64,000 nt of DNA from assembly GCF_900094925.1 (NCBI RefSeq), contig NZ_FMAY01000009.1, positions 1-64,000 of the forward strand. Direction: 5' to 3'. Both the position numbers and the translations under genes were made by a program. Below are positions 1 through 9,840 of this stretch, one piece after another (position 1 is the first letter of the stretch; every line of letters begins with the position of its first letter). The notes beneath the pieces are model-generated. The model made no database searches. It worked only from the letters and a program-made list of their open reading frames with translations, and was not told the DNA's origin. The DNA comes from Kosakonia oryzendophytica (GTDB lineage: Bacteria > Pseudomonadota > Gammaproteobacteria > Enterobacterales > Enterobacteriaceae).

Positions 1-1
1 T

Positions 2-268
2 GTTCAGCCAGATCATGTACATCTGGTCGTAATAGTCCCGCCGAAAATCTCGATATCAACTCTAATGGGGCATCTGAAAGGTCGCAGCGCAATCAGACTC
101 TACAATCGTTTCCCACACATAAGAAAGAAGCTATGGGGCAACAACTTTTGGTCACGTGGCTACTTTGTAGATACTGTCGGTGTGAACGAGGAAATTATCA
201 GACGATATGTGAGGCATCAGGAGAAAACGGAACAAATACATGAACAGCAAATGGAATTGCTAGAGTAG
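2..268 (+). CDS. tnpA: IS200/IS605 Y1 transposase TnpA, C-terminal part (cut by window edge)
   Basis: The frame is open from the first bases and reads VQPDHVHLVVIVPPK before the first ATG at 65, so the gene starts upstream of the window. HVH is the HUH metal-binding motif of Y1 transposases. FWSRGYFVDTVG and the IRRYVRHQ segment, which carries the presumed catalytic tyrosine, complete the fold. TnpA cuts and rejoins single-stranded IS ends at the replication fork. About 88 residues are visible of a family length near 130-150. No frameshift is seen in the visible part. Assignment to a named IS needs an ISfinder search. Confidence 0.85.
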   Translation, partial: VQPDHVHLVVIVPPKISISTLMGHLKGRSAIRLYNRFPHIRKKLWGNNFWSRGYFVDTVGVNEEIIRRYVRHQEKTEQIHEQQMELLE

Positions 269-313
269 TAAGCGGAAAGTGACAATAGCCCCCCTTACAG
301 GGGGCATTCTCAA

Positions 314-341
314 AAGCCACCTTCTAAGAAGGTGGTCTTTT
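314..341 (+). terminator. Hairpin at the IS200 right end
   Basis: A nine-pair stem (CCACCTTCT / AGAAGGTGG, 317-335) is flanked by an A run on the left and CTTTT on the right. It can act as a bidirectional rho-independent terminator between tnpA and slyB, and also resembles the subterminal hairpin recognised by TnpA. A second C/G-rich hairpin sits at 288-305. Confidence 0.6.
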
Positions 342-389
342 ACATTGACACGGTTAAACAAACTGCAATGGGTCACACTGCAACCTGAC

Positions 390-857
390 TTAGCGCGGGG
401 AGACGGTCACCTGACGACCATTGCTTGCCAGCACAACGCGCTGACCTGCTGCGAAACGGGAGTTGCCCTGTTTCTGCACGACCATAATGGTGTTGCCGTC
501 ATCTTTACGGATTTCCAGTTCTACACCCTGGGTTTTATTCATCGCCCCCTGAACCGACTGGCCCGCTACGCCGCCGGCAACTGCACCTGCTGCTGTCGCC
601 AGAGAACGTCCGGTACCGCCGCCAACGGTGTTTCCGAGGAAGCCGCCCAGCACTGCACCGCCAATTGCGCCGATGACATTGTTATCATCACCGCCCTGAA
701 TCTGTACCGGACGTACGTTCACAATGGTGCCGTAAGTGACATTTTGCACTTGTTTGGCTTCGGATGCAGAGTAGACATCACCAGAAAGCGTGTCGTTATT
801 GACGCAGCCAGCCAGGGTAAGACCAATCAGCGAAACTGCCAGTGCACGTAACATCAT
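390..857 (-). CDS. slyB: Outer membrane lipoprotein SlyB
   Basis: 155-residue protein matching SlyB almost end to end. The N-terminus is a lipoprotein signal with lipobox LAGC (Cys about 18), followed by a glycine-rich segment (GAIGGAVLGGFLGNTVGGGTG) typical of the glycine-zipper 2TM domain (about residues 67-105). SlyB is a PhoPQ-induced outer membrane lipoprotein that stabilises outer membrane proteins under envelope stress. It is monocistronic here, with a PhoP-like box upstream (985-1001). In K-12 slyA lies downstream; here the next element is an IS200. Confidence 0.95.
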   Translation of the reverse strand: MMLRALAVSLIGLTLAGCVNNDTLSGDVYSASEAKQVQNVTYGTIVNVRPVQIQGGDDNNVIGAIGGAVLGGFLGNTVGGGTGRSLATAAGAVAGGVAGQSVQGAMNKTQGVELEIRKDDGNTIMVVQKQGNSRFAAGQRVVLASNGRQVTVSPR

Positions 858-984
858 TTATGAATCTCCTGTTCACCATGAAACGCTCTTATGAGCATCC
901 ATCATGGCTAAATTATATGGCATTTTACTCATGCCAGGTCATATCTTCTGCCAAATCCCGGCAAAAATAATAATCTCAGGGAGC

Positions 985-1001
985 TTAACCCGATCTAAAC
1001 G
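985..1001 (-). promoter_or_regulatory. Candidate PhoP box of slyB
   Basis: On the minus strand the sequence reads CGTTTA-GATCG-GGTTAA, close to the PhoP direct repeat (T/G)GTTTA-N5-(T/G)GTTTA. It lies about 130 bp upstream of slyB, a classical member of the PhoP regulon. Seen: the repeat and its spacing. Inferred: PhoP binding. Confidence 0.6.
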
Positions 1002-1140
1002 AAGCGATTATAAGCGTTGGCGATGTTAATTTCACTTAACAGAAATAGACTTGATTGTTAAAAAGTGTTTGTACGCGATGGCTTTACCCCCGGCTTTATG
1101 GTGGAGTGTTACCCCTCTGTCATGCATTAAAGGAAGGCGT

Positions 1141-2265
1141 ATGAAATCGGGTCGCTATATTGGAGTGATGTCGGGAACAAGTCTGGATGGTATTGACGTG
1201 GTGTTGGCTGCCATCGATGACACGATGGTCGCCCAGCAGGCAAGCCTGACGTTTCCCATTCCGCTGCCGCTGAAAGAGGCGATCCTCAATATCTGCCAGG
1301 GGCAGCAGCTTACGCTATCGCAGTTGGGAAGGCTGGACACGCAGTTGGGCACGTTGTTTGCGGATGCCGTGCTGGCGTTGATGGACAGAGAACAATTGCG
1401 CCCGGAAGATATCGTCGCCATTGGATGCCACGGGCAGACCGTCTGGCATGAACCCACCGGCATTGCGCCGCATACGATGCAAATCGGTGATAACAATCAG
1501 ATAGCTGCGCGGACCGGTGTGACCGTGGTGGGGGATTTCCGCCGTCGTGATATCGCGCTGGGTGGCCAGGGCGCGCCGCTGGTGCCCGCTTTTCACCATG
1601 CGCTGCTGGCGCACTCGGTTGAGCGCCGTATGGTGCTGAACATTGGCGGTATTGCAAATCTGTCGTTGCTTATCCCCGGGCAACCCGTGCGGGGGTATGA
1701 CACCGGACCGGGCAATATGCTGATGGATGCCTGGATTTGGCGGCAGAAAGGCAAACCCTACGATAAAGATGCTCAGTGGGCGTGCGAAGGCAAAGTTATC
1801 CTGCCGCTGCTGCAAAACATGCTAAGCGATACGTACTTTGCCGCTCCCGCGCCCAAAAGTACCGGGCGCGAGTATTTCAATTATGGCTGGCTGGAGCGCC
1901 ATCTGGCGCCTTTCCCGGTGCTCAACGGGAGTGATGTTCAAGCCACGCTGGCAGAGCTGACGGCGGTGACGATTTCTGAGCAAGTTTTACTGAGCGGTGG
2001 ATGTGACCGGCTGCTTGTCTGCGGCGGTGGCAGCCGCAACCCGTTGGTCATGGCGCGTCTGGCGGGGTTGTTGCCAGGCATTGAAGTCGGTACGACTGAT
2101 GAGGCCGGGATCAGCGGCGATGATATGGAAGCGCTGGCGTTTGCCTGGCTGGCCTGGCGTACACTGGCGGGGTTGCCCGGTAATTTGCCGTCGGTAACCG
2201 GAGCCTCAGCGCCCACGATTTTGGGGGCGATTTTCCCGGCCAACCCGCGCCAGAATCAGAGTTAG
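1141..2265 (+). CDS. anmK: Anhydro-N-acetylmuramic acid kinase
   Basis: Phosphorylates and hydrolyses 1,6-anhydro-MurNAc to MurNAc-6-phosphate in peptidoglycan recycling (cytosol). The 374-residue product matches AnmK throughout: ATP-binding [10 protein letters not shown] near the N-terminus, [33 protein letters not shown] (split here in reading only), GYDTGPGN and VCGGGSRNP. The ATG at 1141 is chosen over the in-frame ATG at 1051 because MKSGR is the conserved start and GGAAGG precedes it. It is divergent from slyB and followed by mliC on the same strand. Confidence 0.95.
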   Translation: MKSGRYIGVMSGTSLDGIDVVLAAIDDTMVAQQASLTFPIPLPLKEAILNICQGQQLTLSQLGRLDTQLGTLFADAVLALMDREQLRPEDIVAIGCHGQTVWHEPTGIAPHTMQIGDNNQIAARTGVTVVGDFRRRDIALGGQGAPLVPAFHHALLAHSVERRMVLNIGGIANLSLLIPGQPVRGYDTGPGNMLMDAWIWRQKGKPYDKDAQWACEGKVILPLLQNMLSDTYFAAPAPKSTGREYFNYGWLERHLAPFPVLNGSDVQATLAELTAVTISEQVLLSGGCDRLLVCGGGSRNPLVMARLAGLLPGIEVGTTDEAGISGDDMEALAFAWLAWRTLAGLPGNLPSVTGASAPTILGAIFPANPRQNQS

Positions 2266-2310
2266 CTGAATTCCACATTGCAGGTGCACCGTTAGACTGA
2301 CGGAGCGTAA

Positions 2311-2329
2311 GGAGGGTGTTTCGCCCTCC
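2311..2329 (+). terminator. Hairpin between anmK and mliC
   Basis: GGAGGG-TGTTTCG-CCCTCC forms a six-pair stem in the 92-bp gap. No T tract follows, so it is a weak or rho-assisted terminator, or an mRNA processing/stability structure, rather than a strong intrinsic terminator. Confidence 0.35.
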
Positions 2330-2357
2330 ATGACCAGGACAGTCACGGGAACACCTC

Positions 2358-2681
2358 ATGAAAAAATTGTTGATCGCCTGCCTGCCCGCGCTGCTTGCCG
2401 GGTGTAGTTATTACCACCAGTTCGTTGAACGCATGCAAACCGATACGCTGGAATACCAGTGTGATGAAAAGCCGCTTACCGTCAAACTTAATCACCCGCG
2501 CCAGCAAGTCAGCTTTGTCTGGGAGGATAAGGTTCTGACCCTACAACAAGGATTATCCGCCTCAGGTGCCCGCTATACCGATGGCGTTTACGTGTTCTGG
2601 TCGAAAGGGGATACCGCCACGGTCTATAAACGTGACCGTATTGTGCTGAATAACTGCCAGTTACAAAATCCGCGGCGTTGA
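2358..2681 (+). CDS. mliC: C-type lysozyme inhibitor lipoprotein MliC
   Basis: 107-residue lipoprotein with signal [16 protein letters not shown] (lipobox LAGC, Cys16). The mature part matches the MliC domain: [12 protein letters not shown] near the start, then [15 protein letters not shown] and a C-terminal NNCQL, whose cysteine pairs with that of YQCD. MliC is anchored in the outer membrane, faces the periplasm and blocks C-type lysozyme. It is probably co-transcribed with anmK; both act around peptidoglycan. Confidence 0.93.
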   Translation: MKKLLIACLPALLAGCSYYHQFVERMQTDTLEYQCDEKPLTVKLNHPRQQVSFVWEDKVLTLQQGLSASGARYTDGVYVFWSKGDTATVYKRDRIVLNNCQLQNPRR

Positions 2682-2737
2682 GATTTTCACAGGGGGGCGC
2701 ATAATAGCCCTACCTGATGATTACACTCGCTAACGCC

Positions 2738-3394
2738 ATGTCTGATAACGATCAATTGCAGCAAATCGCGCATTTGCGCCGTGAATACACCAAAGGTGGC
2801 CTGCGCCGCGGCGACCTTCCCGCTGAACCGCTGAAACTCTTTGAACGCTGGCTGGGCCAGGCCTGCGAAGCACAGCTTGCCGATCCGACCGCGATGGTTG
2901 TCGCCACGGTGGATGAAAGCGGGCAACCTTACCAGCGTATTGTGTTGCTCAAGCATTATGATGAAAAAGGGCTGGTGTTCTACACCAACCTCGGTAGCCG
3001 TAAAGCGCACCATATCGAACAGAACCCGGCCGTCAGTCTGCTCTTTCCCTGGCACATGCTGGAACGCCAGGTCATGGTCACCGGGAAAGCGGAACGTTTG
3101 TCGACGCTGGAGGTGGTGAAATATTTTCACAGCCGCCCGCGCGACAGTCAGATCGGTGCCTGGGTCTCCAAACAGTCCAGTCGGATTTCAGCACGCGGTA
3201 TCCTGGAAAGTAAGTTCCTTGAACTGAAGCAAAAATTCCAGCAGGGCGAGATCCCATTACCCAGTTTTTGGGGCGGGTATCGCGTGAGCATTGAACAAAT
3301 GGAGTTCTGGCAGGGCGGTGCGAACCGTCTGCACGATCGTTTTTTGTACCAACGCGAAAATGACGCGTGGAAAATTGATCGTCTCGCTCCGTAA
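2738..3394 (+). CDS. pdxH: Pyridoxamine/pyridoxine 5'-phosphate oxidase
   Basis: FMN-dependent oxidase making pyridoxal 5'-phosphate, the last step of vitamin B6 synthesis and salvage. 218 residues from ATG 2738 (MSDNDQLQQ), the same length as E. coli PdxH; an in-frame ATG at 2717 would add a non-conserved peptide. Conserved FMN-site segments [24 protein letters not shown] and the C-terminal [20 protein letters not shown] are intact. It sits ahead of tyrS and pdxY, so two B6-salvage genes flank the synthetase. Confidence 0.96.
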   Translation: MSDNDQLQQIAHLRREYTKGGLRRGDLPAEPLKLFERWLGQACEAQLADPTAMVVATVDESGQPYQRIVLLKHYDEKGLVFYTNLGSRKAHHIEQNPAVSLLFPWHMLERQVMVTGKAERLSTLEVVKYFHSRPRDSQIGAWVSKQSSRISARGILESKFLELKQKFQQGEIPLPSFWGGYRVSIEQMEFWQGGANRLHDRFLYQRENDAWKIDRLAP

Positions 3395-3536
3395 TCCCTG
3401 AAAAATGTTGCGTTAAGCGCTGGCACTCCGTGTTCCGGCGCTTTATTCTATCTGCCCCCCATGAAGTATCCTTTCGCATCTGGCGAAAAGTCGTGTACCG
3501 GCAAAGGTGCAATCCGTTTTATACATGGAGAATTTG

Positions 3537-4811
3537 ATGGCAAGCAGTAACTTGATTAAACAATTGCAAGAGCGGGGCCTTGTGGCTCAGGTGACGGACG
3601 AGGAAGCGTTAGCAGAGCGACTGGCGCAGGGCCCGATCGCGCTCTATTGCGGCTTCGATCCTACCGCTGACAGCTTGCATTTGGGGCATCTTGTTCCATT
3701 GTTATGCCTGAAACGCTTCCAGCAGGCTGGTCACAAACCGGTTGCACTGGTCGGCGGCGCCACCGGGTTGATTGGTGACCCAAGTTTTAAAGCCACCGAG
3801 CGTAAACTGAACACTGAAGACACCGTGCAAGAGTGGGTGGATAAGATCCGCAAACAGGTCGCGCCGTTCCTTGACTTCAATTGCGGTGACAACGCCGCTA
3901 TCGCCGCGAACAACTATGACTGGTTCGGCAATATGAACGTGCTGACCTTCCTGCGTGACATCGGCAAACACTTCTCTGTTAACCAAATGATTAACAAAGA
4001 AGCTGTGAAGCAGCGTCTGAACCGCGATGATGTGGGCATTTCGTTTACCGAGTTTTCCTACAACCTCTTGCAGGGTTACGACTTTGCATGCCTGAACAAG
4101 CTGCACGGTGTGGTATTGCAGATTGGCGGTTCCGATCAGTGGGGTAACATCACCTCCGGTATCGATCTGACCCGCCGCCTGCATCAGAACCAGGTCTTTG
4201 GCTTGACGGTTCCGCTGATCACTAAAGCCGATGGCACCAAATTCGGTAAAACCGAAGGCGGCGCGGTATGGCTGGATCCGAAGAAAACCAGTCCGTACAA
4301 GTTCTACCAGTTCTGGATCAACACCGCCGATGCGGATGTCTACCGCTTCCTGAAGTTCTTCACCTTTATGGATATTGAAGAAATTAATGCGCTGGAAGAA
4401 GAAGATAAGAACAGCGGCAAAGCGCCGCGCGCGCAATACGTTCTGGCGGAGCAGGTAACCCGCCTGGTACACGGCGAAGAAGGGCTTATCGCTGCTAAAC
4501 GTATCACGGAAAGTCTGTTTAACGGTACGTTGAGTGCGCTGAGTGAAGCGGATTTTGAGCAACTGGCGCAGGATGGCGTGCCAATGGTTGAGATGGAGAA
4601 AGGCGCGGATCTGATGCAAGCGCTGGTGGATTCCGAATTGCAACCGTCTCGTGGCCAGGCACGTAAAACCATCGCATCCAATGCCGTGACCATTAACGGT
4701 GAAAAACAGTCCGATCCGGAATATGTCTTCTCCGACAGCGATCGTCTGTTTGGTCGTTACACGCTGTTGCGTCGCGGTAAGAAGAATTACTGTCTGGTTT
4801 GCTGGAAGTAA
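3537..4811 (+). CDS. tyrS: Tyrosyl-tRNA synthetase
   Basis: Class I aminoacyl-tRNA synthetase charging tRNA-Tyr. 424 residues from ATG 3537 ([10 protein letters not shown]), preceded by GGAG; upstream in-frame ATGs add ten non-conserved residues. The HIGH-type motif is HLGH (after TADSL), the KMSKS loop is KFGKT, and the C-terminal S4-like RNA-binding domain is present ([20 protein letters not shown]). It is followed by a perfect terminator hairpin that separates it from pdxY. Confidence 0.97.
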   Translation: MASSNLIKQLQERGLVAQVTDEEALAERLAQGPIALYCGFDPTADSLHLGHLVPLLCLKRFQQAGHKPVALVGGATGLIGDPSFKATERKLNTEDTVQEWVDKIRKQVAPFLDFNCGDNAAIAANNYDWFGNMNVLTFLRDIGKHFSVNQMINKEAVKQRLNRDDVGISFTEFSYNLLQGYDFACLNKLHGVVLQIGGSDQWGNITSGIDLTRRLHQNQVFGLTVPLITKADGTKFGKTEGGAVWLDPKKTSPYKFYQFWINTADADVYRFLKFFTFMDIEEINALEEEDKNSGKAPRAQYVLAEQVTRLVHGEEGLIAAKRITESLFNGTLSALSEADFEQLAQDGVPMVEMEKGADLMQALVDSELQPSRGQARKTIASNAVTINGEKQSDPEYVFSDSDRLFGRYTLLRRGKKNYCLVCWK

Positions 4812-4831
4812 TTTACTACCCCTCTGAGGAC

Positions 4832-4861
4832 GAAGGGAGTGAGAAATCACTCCCTTCTTTT
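4832..4861 (+). terminator. Intrinsic terminator/attenuator after tyrS
   Basis: A perfect 11-pair stem GAAGGGAGTGA/TCACTCCCTTC with a GAAA tetraloop, followed by TTTT. It lies between tyrS and pdxY, so pdxY transcription depends on read-through or its own promoter. Confidence 0.85.
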
Positions 4862-4888
4862 ATTGCTCATTCTTGCAAGGCAACAACC

Positions 4889-5749
4889 ATGAAGAATATT
4901 CTCGCCATTCAATCGCATGTGGTCTTTGGTCATGCGGGGAACAGTGCTGCTGAATTTCCTATGCGCCGGTTAGGTGCGAATGTCTGGCCGCTGAATACGG
5001 TGCAGTTCTCTAACCATACGCAATACGGTAAATGGACCGGCAGTGTGATGCCGCCAGCGCACCTGACGGAGATAGTGCAGGGGATTGCCGCCATTGACCA
5101 GCTACAGCGCTGTGACGCCGTACTGAGCGGTTATCTGGGTTCGGCCGAGCAGGGTGAACATATTCTGGGGATCGTCCGTCAGGTGAAAGCAGCAAATCCC
5201 CGGGCGAAATATTTTTGCGATCCGGTGATGGGCCACCCGGAAAAAGGATGTATCGTCGCCCCTGGCGTAGCGGAATTCCATGTGCGCCATGCGCTACCGG
5301 CCAGCGATATTATCGCGCCGAATCTGGTTGAGCTGGAGATCCTCTGCGAACACGCCGTCAATAACGTGGAAGAGGCGGTACGGGCTGCTCGTGAATTAAT
5401 TGCTCAGGGGCCGCAGATTGTGCTGGTGAAACACCTGGCGCGCGCCGGGTTAAGCGCAGATCGTTTTGAAATGCTGCTGGTCACATCAGACGAAGCCTGG
5501 CACATCAGCCGACCGCTGGTGGATTTTGGCGCACGGCAGCCGGTGGGCGTTGGTGATGTTACCAGTGGGCTGATGCTGGTGAAATTGTTGCAGGGTGCGA
5601 CGATTCGCGAGGCGCTGGAGCATGTAACAGCGGCAGTCTACGAAATTATGATCACCACCAAAGCGATGCAGGAGTACGAACTTCAGGTGGTGGCGGCTCA
5701 GGATCGGATTGCACACCCCGGGCATCTGTTCAGTGCCACACAGCTATAA
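4889..5749 (+). CDS. pdxY: Pyridoxal kinase PdxY
   Basis: ATP-dependent kinase of pyridoxal in the PLP salvage pathway (ribokinase fold). 286 residues from ATG 4889 ([18 protein letters not shown]). The ATG at 4799 would overlap tyrS and add a non-conserved extension. The phosphate-binding and catalytic region [17 protein letters not shown] near residue 220 is intact, as is [14 protein letters not shown]. Same neighbourhood as E. coli (pdxH-tyrS-pdxY). Confidence 0.96.
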   Translation: MKNILAIQSHVVFGHAGNSAAEFPMRRLGANVWPLNTVQFSNHTQYGKWTGSVMPPAHLTEIVQGIAAIDQLQRCDAVLSGYLGSAEQGEHILGIVRQVKAANPRAKYFCDPVMGHPEKGCIVAPGVAEFHVRHALPASDIIAPNLVELEILCEHAVNNVEEAVRAARELIAQGPQIVLVKHLARAGLSADRFEMLLVTSDEAWHISRPLVDFGARQPVGVGDVTSGLMLVKLLQGATIREALEHVTAAVYEIMITTKAMQEYELQVVAAQDRIAHPGHLFSATQL

Positions 5750-5750
5750 A

Positions 5751-5772
5751 AAAGGCGGGAAACCCCGCCTTT
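5751..5772. terminator. Bidirectional terminator between pdxY and gstA
   Basis: AAAGGCGGG-AAAC-CCCGCCTTT lies between the convergent pdxY and gstA genes, with A/T runs on both sides, so it can serve either strand. Confidence 0.85.
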
Positions 5773-5819
5773 ATCTCCGGGGCTGATGACGCGTTCGCCA
5801 TCAGACCATTGTTAAACCC

Positions 5820-6425
5820 TTACGCAATCCCTTCCGCCGCCATTGCGGCAGCCACTGCCGGGCGTGCGGCAACGCGCGCCATATAGGCGTCGATGTGCGT
5901 CAGTTCAGCCATATTCAGTTTCACCGCGCGCGCCCAGCGCAACACCGTGAACAGATAAGCATCGGCAACGGTAAAGTGTGCCCCGCTGATCCATTCCTGC
6001 TGACTCAACGTGTCGTTAACATACTGCAGTTTTTTCTCCAGCAGTGCGCGGACGGTGGGTTTGTACTCTTCCGGTGTACCCGGACGGAAAAGCGGGGTGA
6101 AGCCTTTGTGCAGCTCCGTTGCGATAAAGTTGAGCCACTCCAGTGTCTTGTAACGCGGTAAGGTGCCCACGGGTGCCAGCAACTGGCTCTCTGGTGCGTT
6201 GTCTGCCACGTATTGCATGATCGCCACGCCTTCTGTGATCAGCGTGCTGTCGTCCAGCAGCAGCGCAGGGACCTGACCTTTCGGGTTGATAGCGAAAAAG
6301 TCATCGCCATTCTCAAGGCGTTTTTTCATCAAATCGACGCTGACCAGGGAGACCACTTTCCCGGCTTCGCGCAGGGTGATGTGGGAGGCAAGGGAGCAGG
6401 CGCCTGGCTTGTAAAACAGTTTCAT
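5820..6425 (-). CDS. gstA: Glutathione S-transferase GstA
   Basis: Cytosolic bacterial (beta-class) glutathione transferase that conjugates glutathione to electrophiles. 201 residues from ATG 6425 ([15 protein letters not shown]), matching E. coli GstA; the upstream ATG at 6455 adds ten non-conserved residues. Cys10 in GACS, the beta-class glutathione-contacting cysteine, and HKGFTPLF (region of His106) are present. Single gene between terminators, convergent with pdxY. Confidence 0.94.
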   Translation of the reverse strand: MKLFYKPGACSLASHITLREAGKVVSLVSVDLMKKRLENGDDFFAINPKGQVPALLLDDSTLITEGVAIMQYVADNAPESQLLAPVGTLPRYKTLEWLNFIATELHKGFTPLFRPGTPEEYKPTVRALLEKKLQYVNDTLSQQEWISGAHFTVADAYLFTVLRWARAVKLNMAELTHIDAYMARVAARPAVAAAMAAEGIA

Positions 6426-6481
6426 TATTGTTTCCTTATGGCTGATTCCGGTCATAGGTTATTACGCAGTGGAATAAAAAA

Positions 6482-6509
6482 AAAGCCGCTAACCTGCGTT
6501 AGCGGCTTT
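6482..6509 (-). terminator. Terminator of dtpA
   Basis: A 12-pair stem AAAGCCGCTAAC/GTTAGCGGCTTT with a CTGC loop. On the minus strand it ends in a T run immediately past the dtpA stop codon. Confidence 0.85.
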
Positions 6510-6532
6510 AAATTTCGTGTTCCCCGCGAATG

Positions 6533-8035
6533 TTAAGCGGTGGCGGTTTCAGTCGCTTTGCTGGCGCTGTCGTCGCTCAGAGTCATGCGGTTAAGCTTCG
6601 GCGCTGTCAGGATCATCAGCACGGCAATCACAGCAGTAACGATACCGATTTGCAGGAAGACGCTGCCGTAGATGTTCAGTGACATCAGCGGATCGGTAAC
6701 ATTTTCCGGGATGGCCATCTGATTCGCGACATAGCCGGCAATAATGTTCGCACCTGCGGTGGTCAGGAACCAGCTACCCATGATAAAGCCCATCAGACGC
6801 TGCGGCACCAGTTGTGCCACCATCGCCAGGCCGAGGCCGGAGATCATCAGCTCACCGATGCTCTGTAGGCCATAGCTTGCAATCAGCCAGCTTACAGACA
6901 CGATACCCGCGTCGGAGGCGAATTTAGCGCCCAGCGGCAGGATCAGGAACGCGCCAGAGCACAGCACCATGCCGATAGCGAATTTGTACGGCATTGGCAG
7001 GGTGTCGCCCATTTTGTTATAGAGGGCGGCCAGGATCGGACTGCCAATAATGATCCAGAATGGGTTCAGCGCCTGGTACTGCTCCGGTTCAAACGCGATG
7101 CCGAACAGGGTGTGTTCCACGTTGCGAATAGCGAAGAAGTTCAGCGAGGTCGGCATCTGGCTGTAGAGAACGAAGAAAACAATCGCCTGCAGCATCAGAA
7201 TAAAGGCAACAATCATTTTGCGACGTGCTGCGCCTTTAAGTACAAAAGTCTCTTTGGCAAAAATGCAGATGATGCCCAGTGCTACGACGCCCAGCACCAT
7301 GCGTGCGATGCCCTGGTTGTGCAGCAACCAGGTTGCGATCGTCACCAGCACCACGATACCCACGATAGTTGCCAGCAGGTAGCCAACACGCAGCGGTTCG
7401 AAGTCCGGTTTAGAGCCGTAGTTTTTCACCCAACGTTTGCAGACGGAGAAGTTAACGATGGTGATCAGCAGGCCAACAACGCTCAGACCAAAGGCGGTGC
7501 TCCAGCCAAACTTCGCTGCCAGCCACGGTGTCGCCAGCATCGAGAAGAAGGAACCGACGTTGATGGACATGTAATACATGGTGAATGCACCGTCCAGACG
7601 TGGGTCATCTTTTGCATAGCAGGTTGAGAGCAGGGAAGAGGGGTTGGCTTTAAACAGGCCATTACCCACGGCGATAGCCGCCATACCCATGTAAACGATA
7701 CCTGCATCGTGACCGGACCAGGCAACCAGCGCATAACCCACTGCCAGTACGATTGCGCCCAGCATAATTACGCGTTTGGTACCCAGTACTTTGTCGCCCA
7801 GCCAGCCGCCGATGGCGACGAGACCGTACACCAGCGCACTGAAAGAGGAGAACAGGGTGATAGAGTCCGCTTCTGACATACCCAGTTGTTTCACCAGGTA
7901 AACGGCCATGATCCCTTGCAGGCCGTAATAACCAAAACGTTCCCATAATTCGATGGAGAAGATGAGATAGAACGCCTTCGGTTGTTTAAAAGCGTTCAAA
8001 CTGACGCTTTCGGTTGGTTTGTTTGCAGTCGACAC
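6533..8035 (-). CDS. dtpA: Dipeptide/tripeptide:H+ symporter DtpA (TppB/YdgR)
   Basis: Inner-membrane POT/PTR2-family proton-coupled di- and tripeptide permease. 500 residues, the same length as E. coli DtpA, with about 14 membrane segments. The family signature [19 protein letters not shown] (ExxER proton-coupling motif) is near residue 30. The start is GTG (minus strand 8035) behind AGAGG; the overlapping ATG is out of frame. In E. coli and Salmonella this gene responds to OmpR and to peptides. It has a very long 5' region (see 8036-8775). Confidence 0.96.
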   Translation of the reverse strand: MSTANKPTESVSLNAFKQPKAFYLIFSIELWERFGYYGLQGIMAVYLVKQLGMSEADSITLFSSFSALVYGLVAIGGWLGDKVLGTKRVIMLGAIVLAVGYALVAWSGHDAGIVYMGMAAIAVGNGLFKANPSSLLSTCYAKDDPRLDGAFTMYYMSINVGSFFSMLATPWLAAKFGWSTAFGLSVVGLLITIVNFSVCKRWVKNYGSKPDFEPLRVGYLLATIVGIVVLVTIATWLLHNQGIARMVLGVVALGIICIFAKETFVLKGAARRKMIVAFILMLQAIVFFVLYSQMPTSLNFFAIRNVEHTLFGIAFEPEQYQALNPFWIIIGSPILAALYNKMGDTLPMPYKFAIGMVLCSGAFLILPLGAKFASDAGIVSVSWLIASYGLQSIGELMISGLGLAMVAQLVPQRLMGFIMGSWFLTTAGANIIAGYVANQMAIPENVTDPLMSLNIYGSVFLQIGIVTAVIAVLMILTAPKLNRMTLSDDSASKATETATA

Positions 8036-8775
8036 ATATACCTCTTTTTTTACATCCCATATTAACGGGGGTGTTCGGCGCGCAATGACCAGAGTTCATC
8101 ACGCTTATAGTTATATTGGGAGGGGAAACGGCGGGTAATGTTCACTATCCTGCGCTTTCAGGCAAGTCCTTTGACATATTCTGTTACATAGATCCATATC
8201 GTTACATTGCTCGGCTATTTTAATTGTTATTCAGAGTTAAATTTCACCATCTCAGTAAACATGGTTTTTTCCTCTGCATTCAAGCGTCGCTATCTGGGTT
8301 TAAGGTATATATTCTGCTGTTTTGCTAATAATGTAGTGTATTGGACTGCTTTATAAAATGTATCTGGTTTTATCTATGGTGAGTGGCTGTTTAAACTTTG
8401 TTCTGTGGTCGAAGTGTGTTGGCGAAGATACGCTTTTTTAACAAGGTATTAGCAATGTTACGATTATCACAGGGCGGTAGGATTTTTTTCATCTAAAAAA
8501 AGGATTGCCCTCATTAAATACGAATAAGGGGAGAATTATCTGCATTCGCGCGACGTGTTTCCGGATAATCCTCGACAAAAAAGAACTTTCAAAGATGTGA
8601 AAGTCGTCACGTCGATGATCGATGTAAAATCAGCACGTTCAGGCGCATTTTTGCCGGCAGGTGACCTGCAGCGAACCAAAATGTCGTACTTTTAATGATT
8701 ATGCCGCGCTTTGTTCATGACAGCGTGCGGTTGCGCTGTCACACTTCTGTCTGGCCTTTTCTTCGGAGTTAAAAG
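8036..8775. other. 740-bp AT-rich intergenic region between divergent dtpA and copD-like genes
   Basis: No credible ORF. It must hold the dtpA promoter (left side) and the promoter of the CopD-like gene (right side). Visible structures are the inverted repeat ACTTTC-N8-GAAAGT (8585-8604), the 13-bp palindrome GCAGGTGACCTGC (8657-8669) and the inverted repeat at 8718-8741. No intrinsic terminator was recognised inside. Confidence 0.5.
8718..8741. promoter_or_regulatory. Inverted repeat upstream of the CopD-like gene
   Basis: TGACAGCG-N8-CGCTGTCA, a perfect 8-bp inverted repeat centred about 46 bp before the ATG at 8776. It could be an operator for a dimeric regulator or a leader hairpin. No regulator is identified. 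Confidence 0.35.
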
Positions 8776-9201
8776 ATGAATTTTCACCCATGGCTCAATG
8801 CATTGCATATTATTGCGGCGATTGTCTGGATTGGCGGAATATTGGTGATGGCAGTGGTGGCAAGCTGGAGCGCCGCACAGAAGGATGTCACCACGGTTTC
8901 AGGCCTGCTCAGGGACGTGCGTAGCTGGAGTCGTCGCGTGACGACGCCCGCGATGTTGTTACTGTGGGTAGCCGGGATAGTAATGATTGTGGCACACGGT
9001 CAGTTGCCGCATATGTGGCTGGTATTAAAGCTGGTGCTGGTGGTTCTGCTTTCCGGCCTGCACGGTTTTCTCTCTGCCACGTTGCGCCGTATGGCGGCAG
9101 GCGAAGCAGTAAAGGGCACCGGGATGATAACAAAAGCCACCGCACTGACGATCAGTGCAGTGGCGTTGATTATTCTGCTGGCCGTGATGCGCCCGTTCTG
9201 A
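8776..9201 (+). CDS. CopD/HemJ-like four-helix membrane protein
   Basis: 141 residues, four predicted membrane helices. The conserved pattern of the CopD/HemJ-like family is visible: a histidine in the first helix (ALHIIAAIVWIGG), a Lys in helix 3 (LVLKLVLVVLL) followed by LHGFLSATLRR. Family members bind heme or are linked to copper uptake, or act as protoporphyrinogen oxidase (HemJ); the sequence does not decide which. GGAG precedes the ATG. It stands alone, convergent with nth, and is not present between dtpA and nth in E. coli K-12. Confidence 0.7.
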   Translation: MNFHPWLNALHIIAAIVWIGGILVMAVVASWSAAQKDVTTVSGLLRDVRSWSRRVTTPAMLLLWVAGIVMIVAHGQLPHMWLVLKLVLVVLLSGLHGFLSATLRRMAAGEAVKGTGMITKATALTISAVALIILLAVMRPF

Positions 9202-9207
9202 GAATGC

Positions 9208-9840
9208 TCAGTCCGTTTTGTCGCCGTATTCGCACAGATCTTCGATAATGCAGGAGCCGCAACGCGGTTTACGGGCGATGCAGGTGTATCGCCCGTGCAG
9301 GATTAGCCAGTGATGGCAATCGACCTTAAACTCTGCCGGTACAACCTTCAGCAGCTTCTCTTCTACCTGCTCCACATTTTTGCCAGGTGCAAACCCGGTG
9401 CGGTTGGCGACGCGAAAAATATGGGTATCTACGGCGATCGTCGGCCAGCCGAAGGCAGTATTCAGTACCACGTTTGCCGTTTTACGCCCGACGCCTGGTA
9501 ATGCCTCCAGTGCTGCCCGATCTTCCGGAACTTCGCCACCGTGTTGTTCCAGCAAAATGCGGCAGGTCTTGATGACATTTTCTGCTTTGCTGTTAAACAG
9601 ACCAATAGTCTTGATGTACTGCTTTACGCCTTCCACACCTAACTCCAGCATGGCTTTCGGGGTATTTGCAACCGGGTAGAGTAAGGCGGTGGCTTTATTC
9701 ACGCTGACGTCGGTTGCCTGCGCGGAGAGCAGCACCGCGATCAGCAGTTCGAACGGAGAGTTAAAATGCAATTCCGTGGTGGGGTGCGGGTTGTTTTCCC
9801 GTAAACGGGAAAGTATTTCCAGCCGTTTTGCTTTGTTCAT
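9208..9840 (-). CDS. nth: Endonuclease III
   Basis: DNA glycosylase/AP lyase removing oxidised pyrimidines (base excision repair). 210 residues. Helix-hairpin-helix LPGVGRKTANVV contains the catalytic Lys, and VDTH carries the catalytic Asp. The C-terminal 4Fe-4S loop has Cys in CIARKPRCGSCIIEDLC (C-X6-C-X2-C-X5-C). Its start codon overlaps the rsxE stop by one base (TAATG), giving translational coupling to the rsx operon as in E. coli. Confidence 0.97.
   Translation of the reverse strand: MNKAKRLEILSRLRENNPHPTTELHFNSPFELLIAVLLSAQATDVSVNKATALLYPVANTPKAMLELGVEGVKQYIKTIGLFNSKAENVIKTCRILLEQHGGEVPEDRAALEALPGVGRKTANVVLNTAFGWPTIAVDTHIFRVANRTGFAPGKNVEQVEEKLLKVVPAEFKVDCHHWLILHGRYTCIARKPRCGSCIIEDLCEYGDKTD

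Larger units (their letters stand above)
1..345 (+). mobile_element. IS200/IS605-family insertion sequence, right part
   Basis: The window opens inside an IS200-type element: the 3' part of a Y1 transposase, followed by two adjacent hairpins (288-305 and 314-341) of the sort found at the right end of these elements. IS200 elements insert as single strands and leave no target duplication, so the exact right boundary cannot be read; it is probably between 341 and 389, where slyB-flanking sequence begins. The element lies downstream of slyB with its transposase facing slyB. The left end is outside the window. Confidence 0.75.

Noticed and set aside
1155-1815. Long minus-strand ORFs inside anmK (three frames)
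   Set aside because: They lie wholly inside the conserved anmK frame, with no ribosome site or family.
3702-4850. 382-codon minus-strand ORF opposite tyrS
   Set aside because: Shadow of tyrS; GC-rich coding bias creates long antisense frames.
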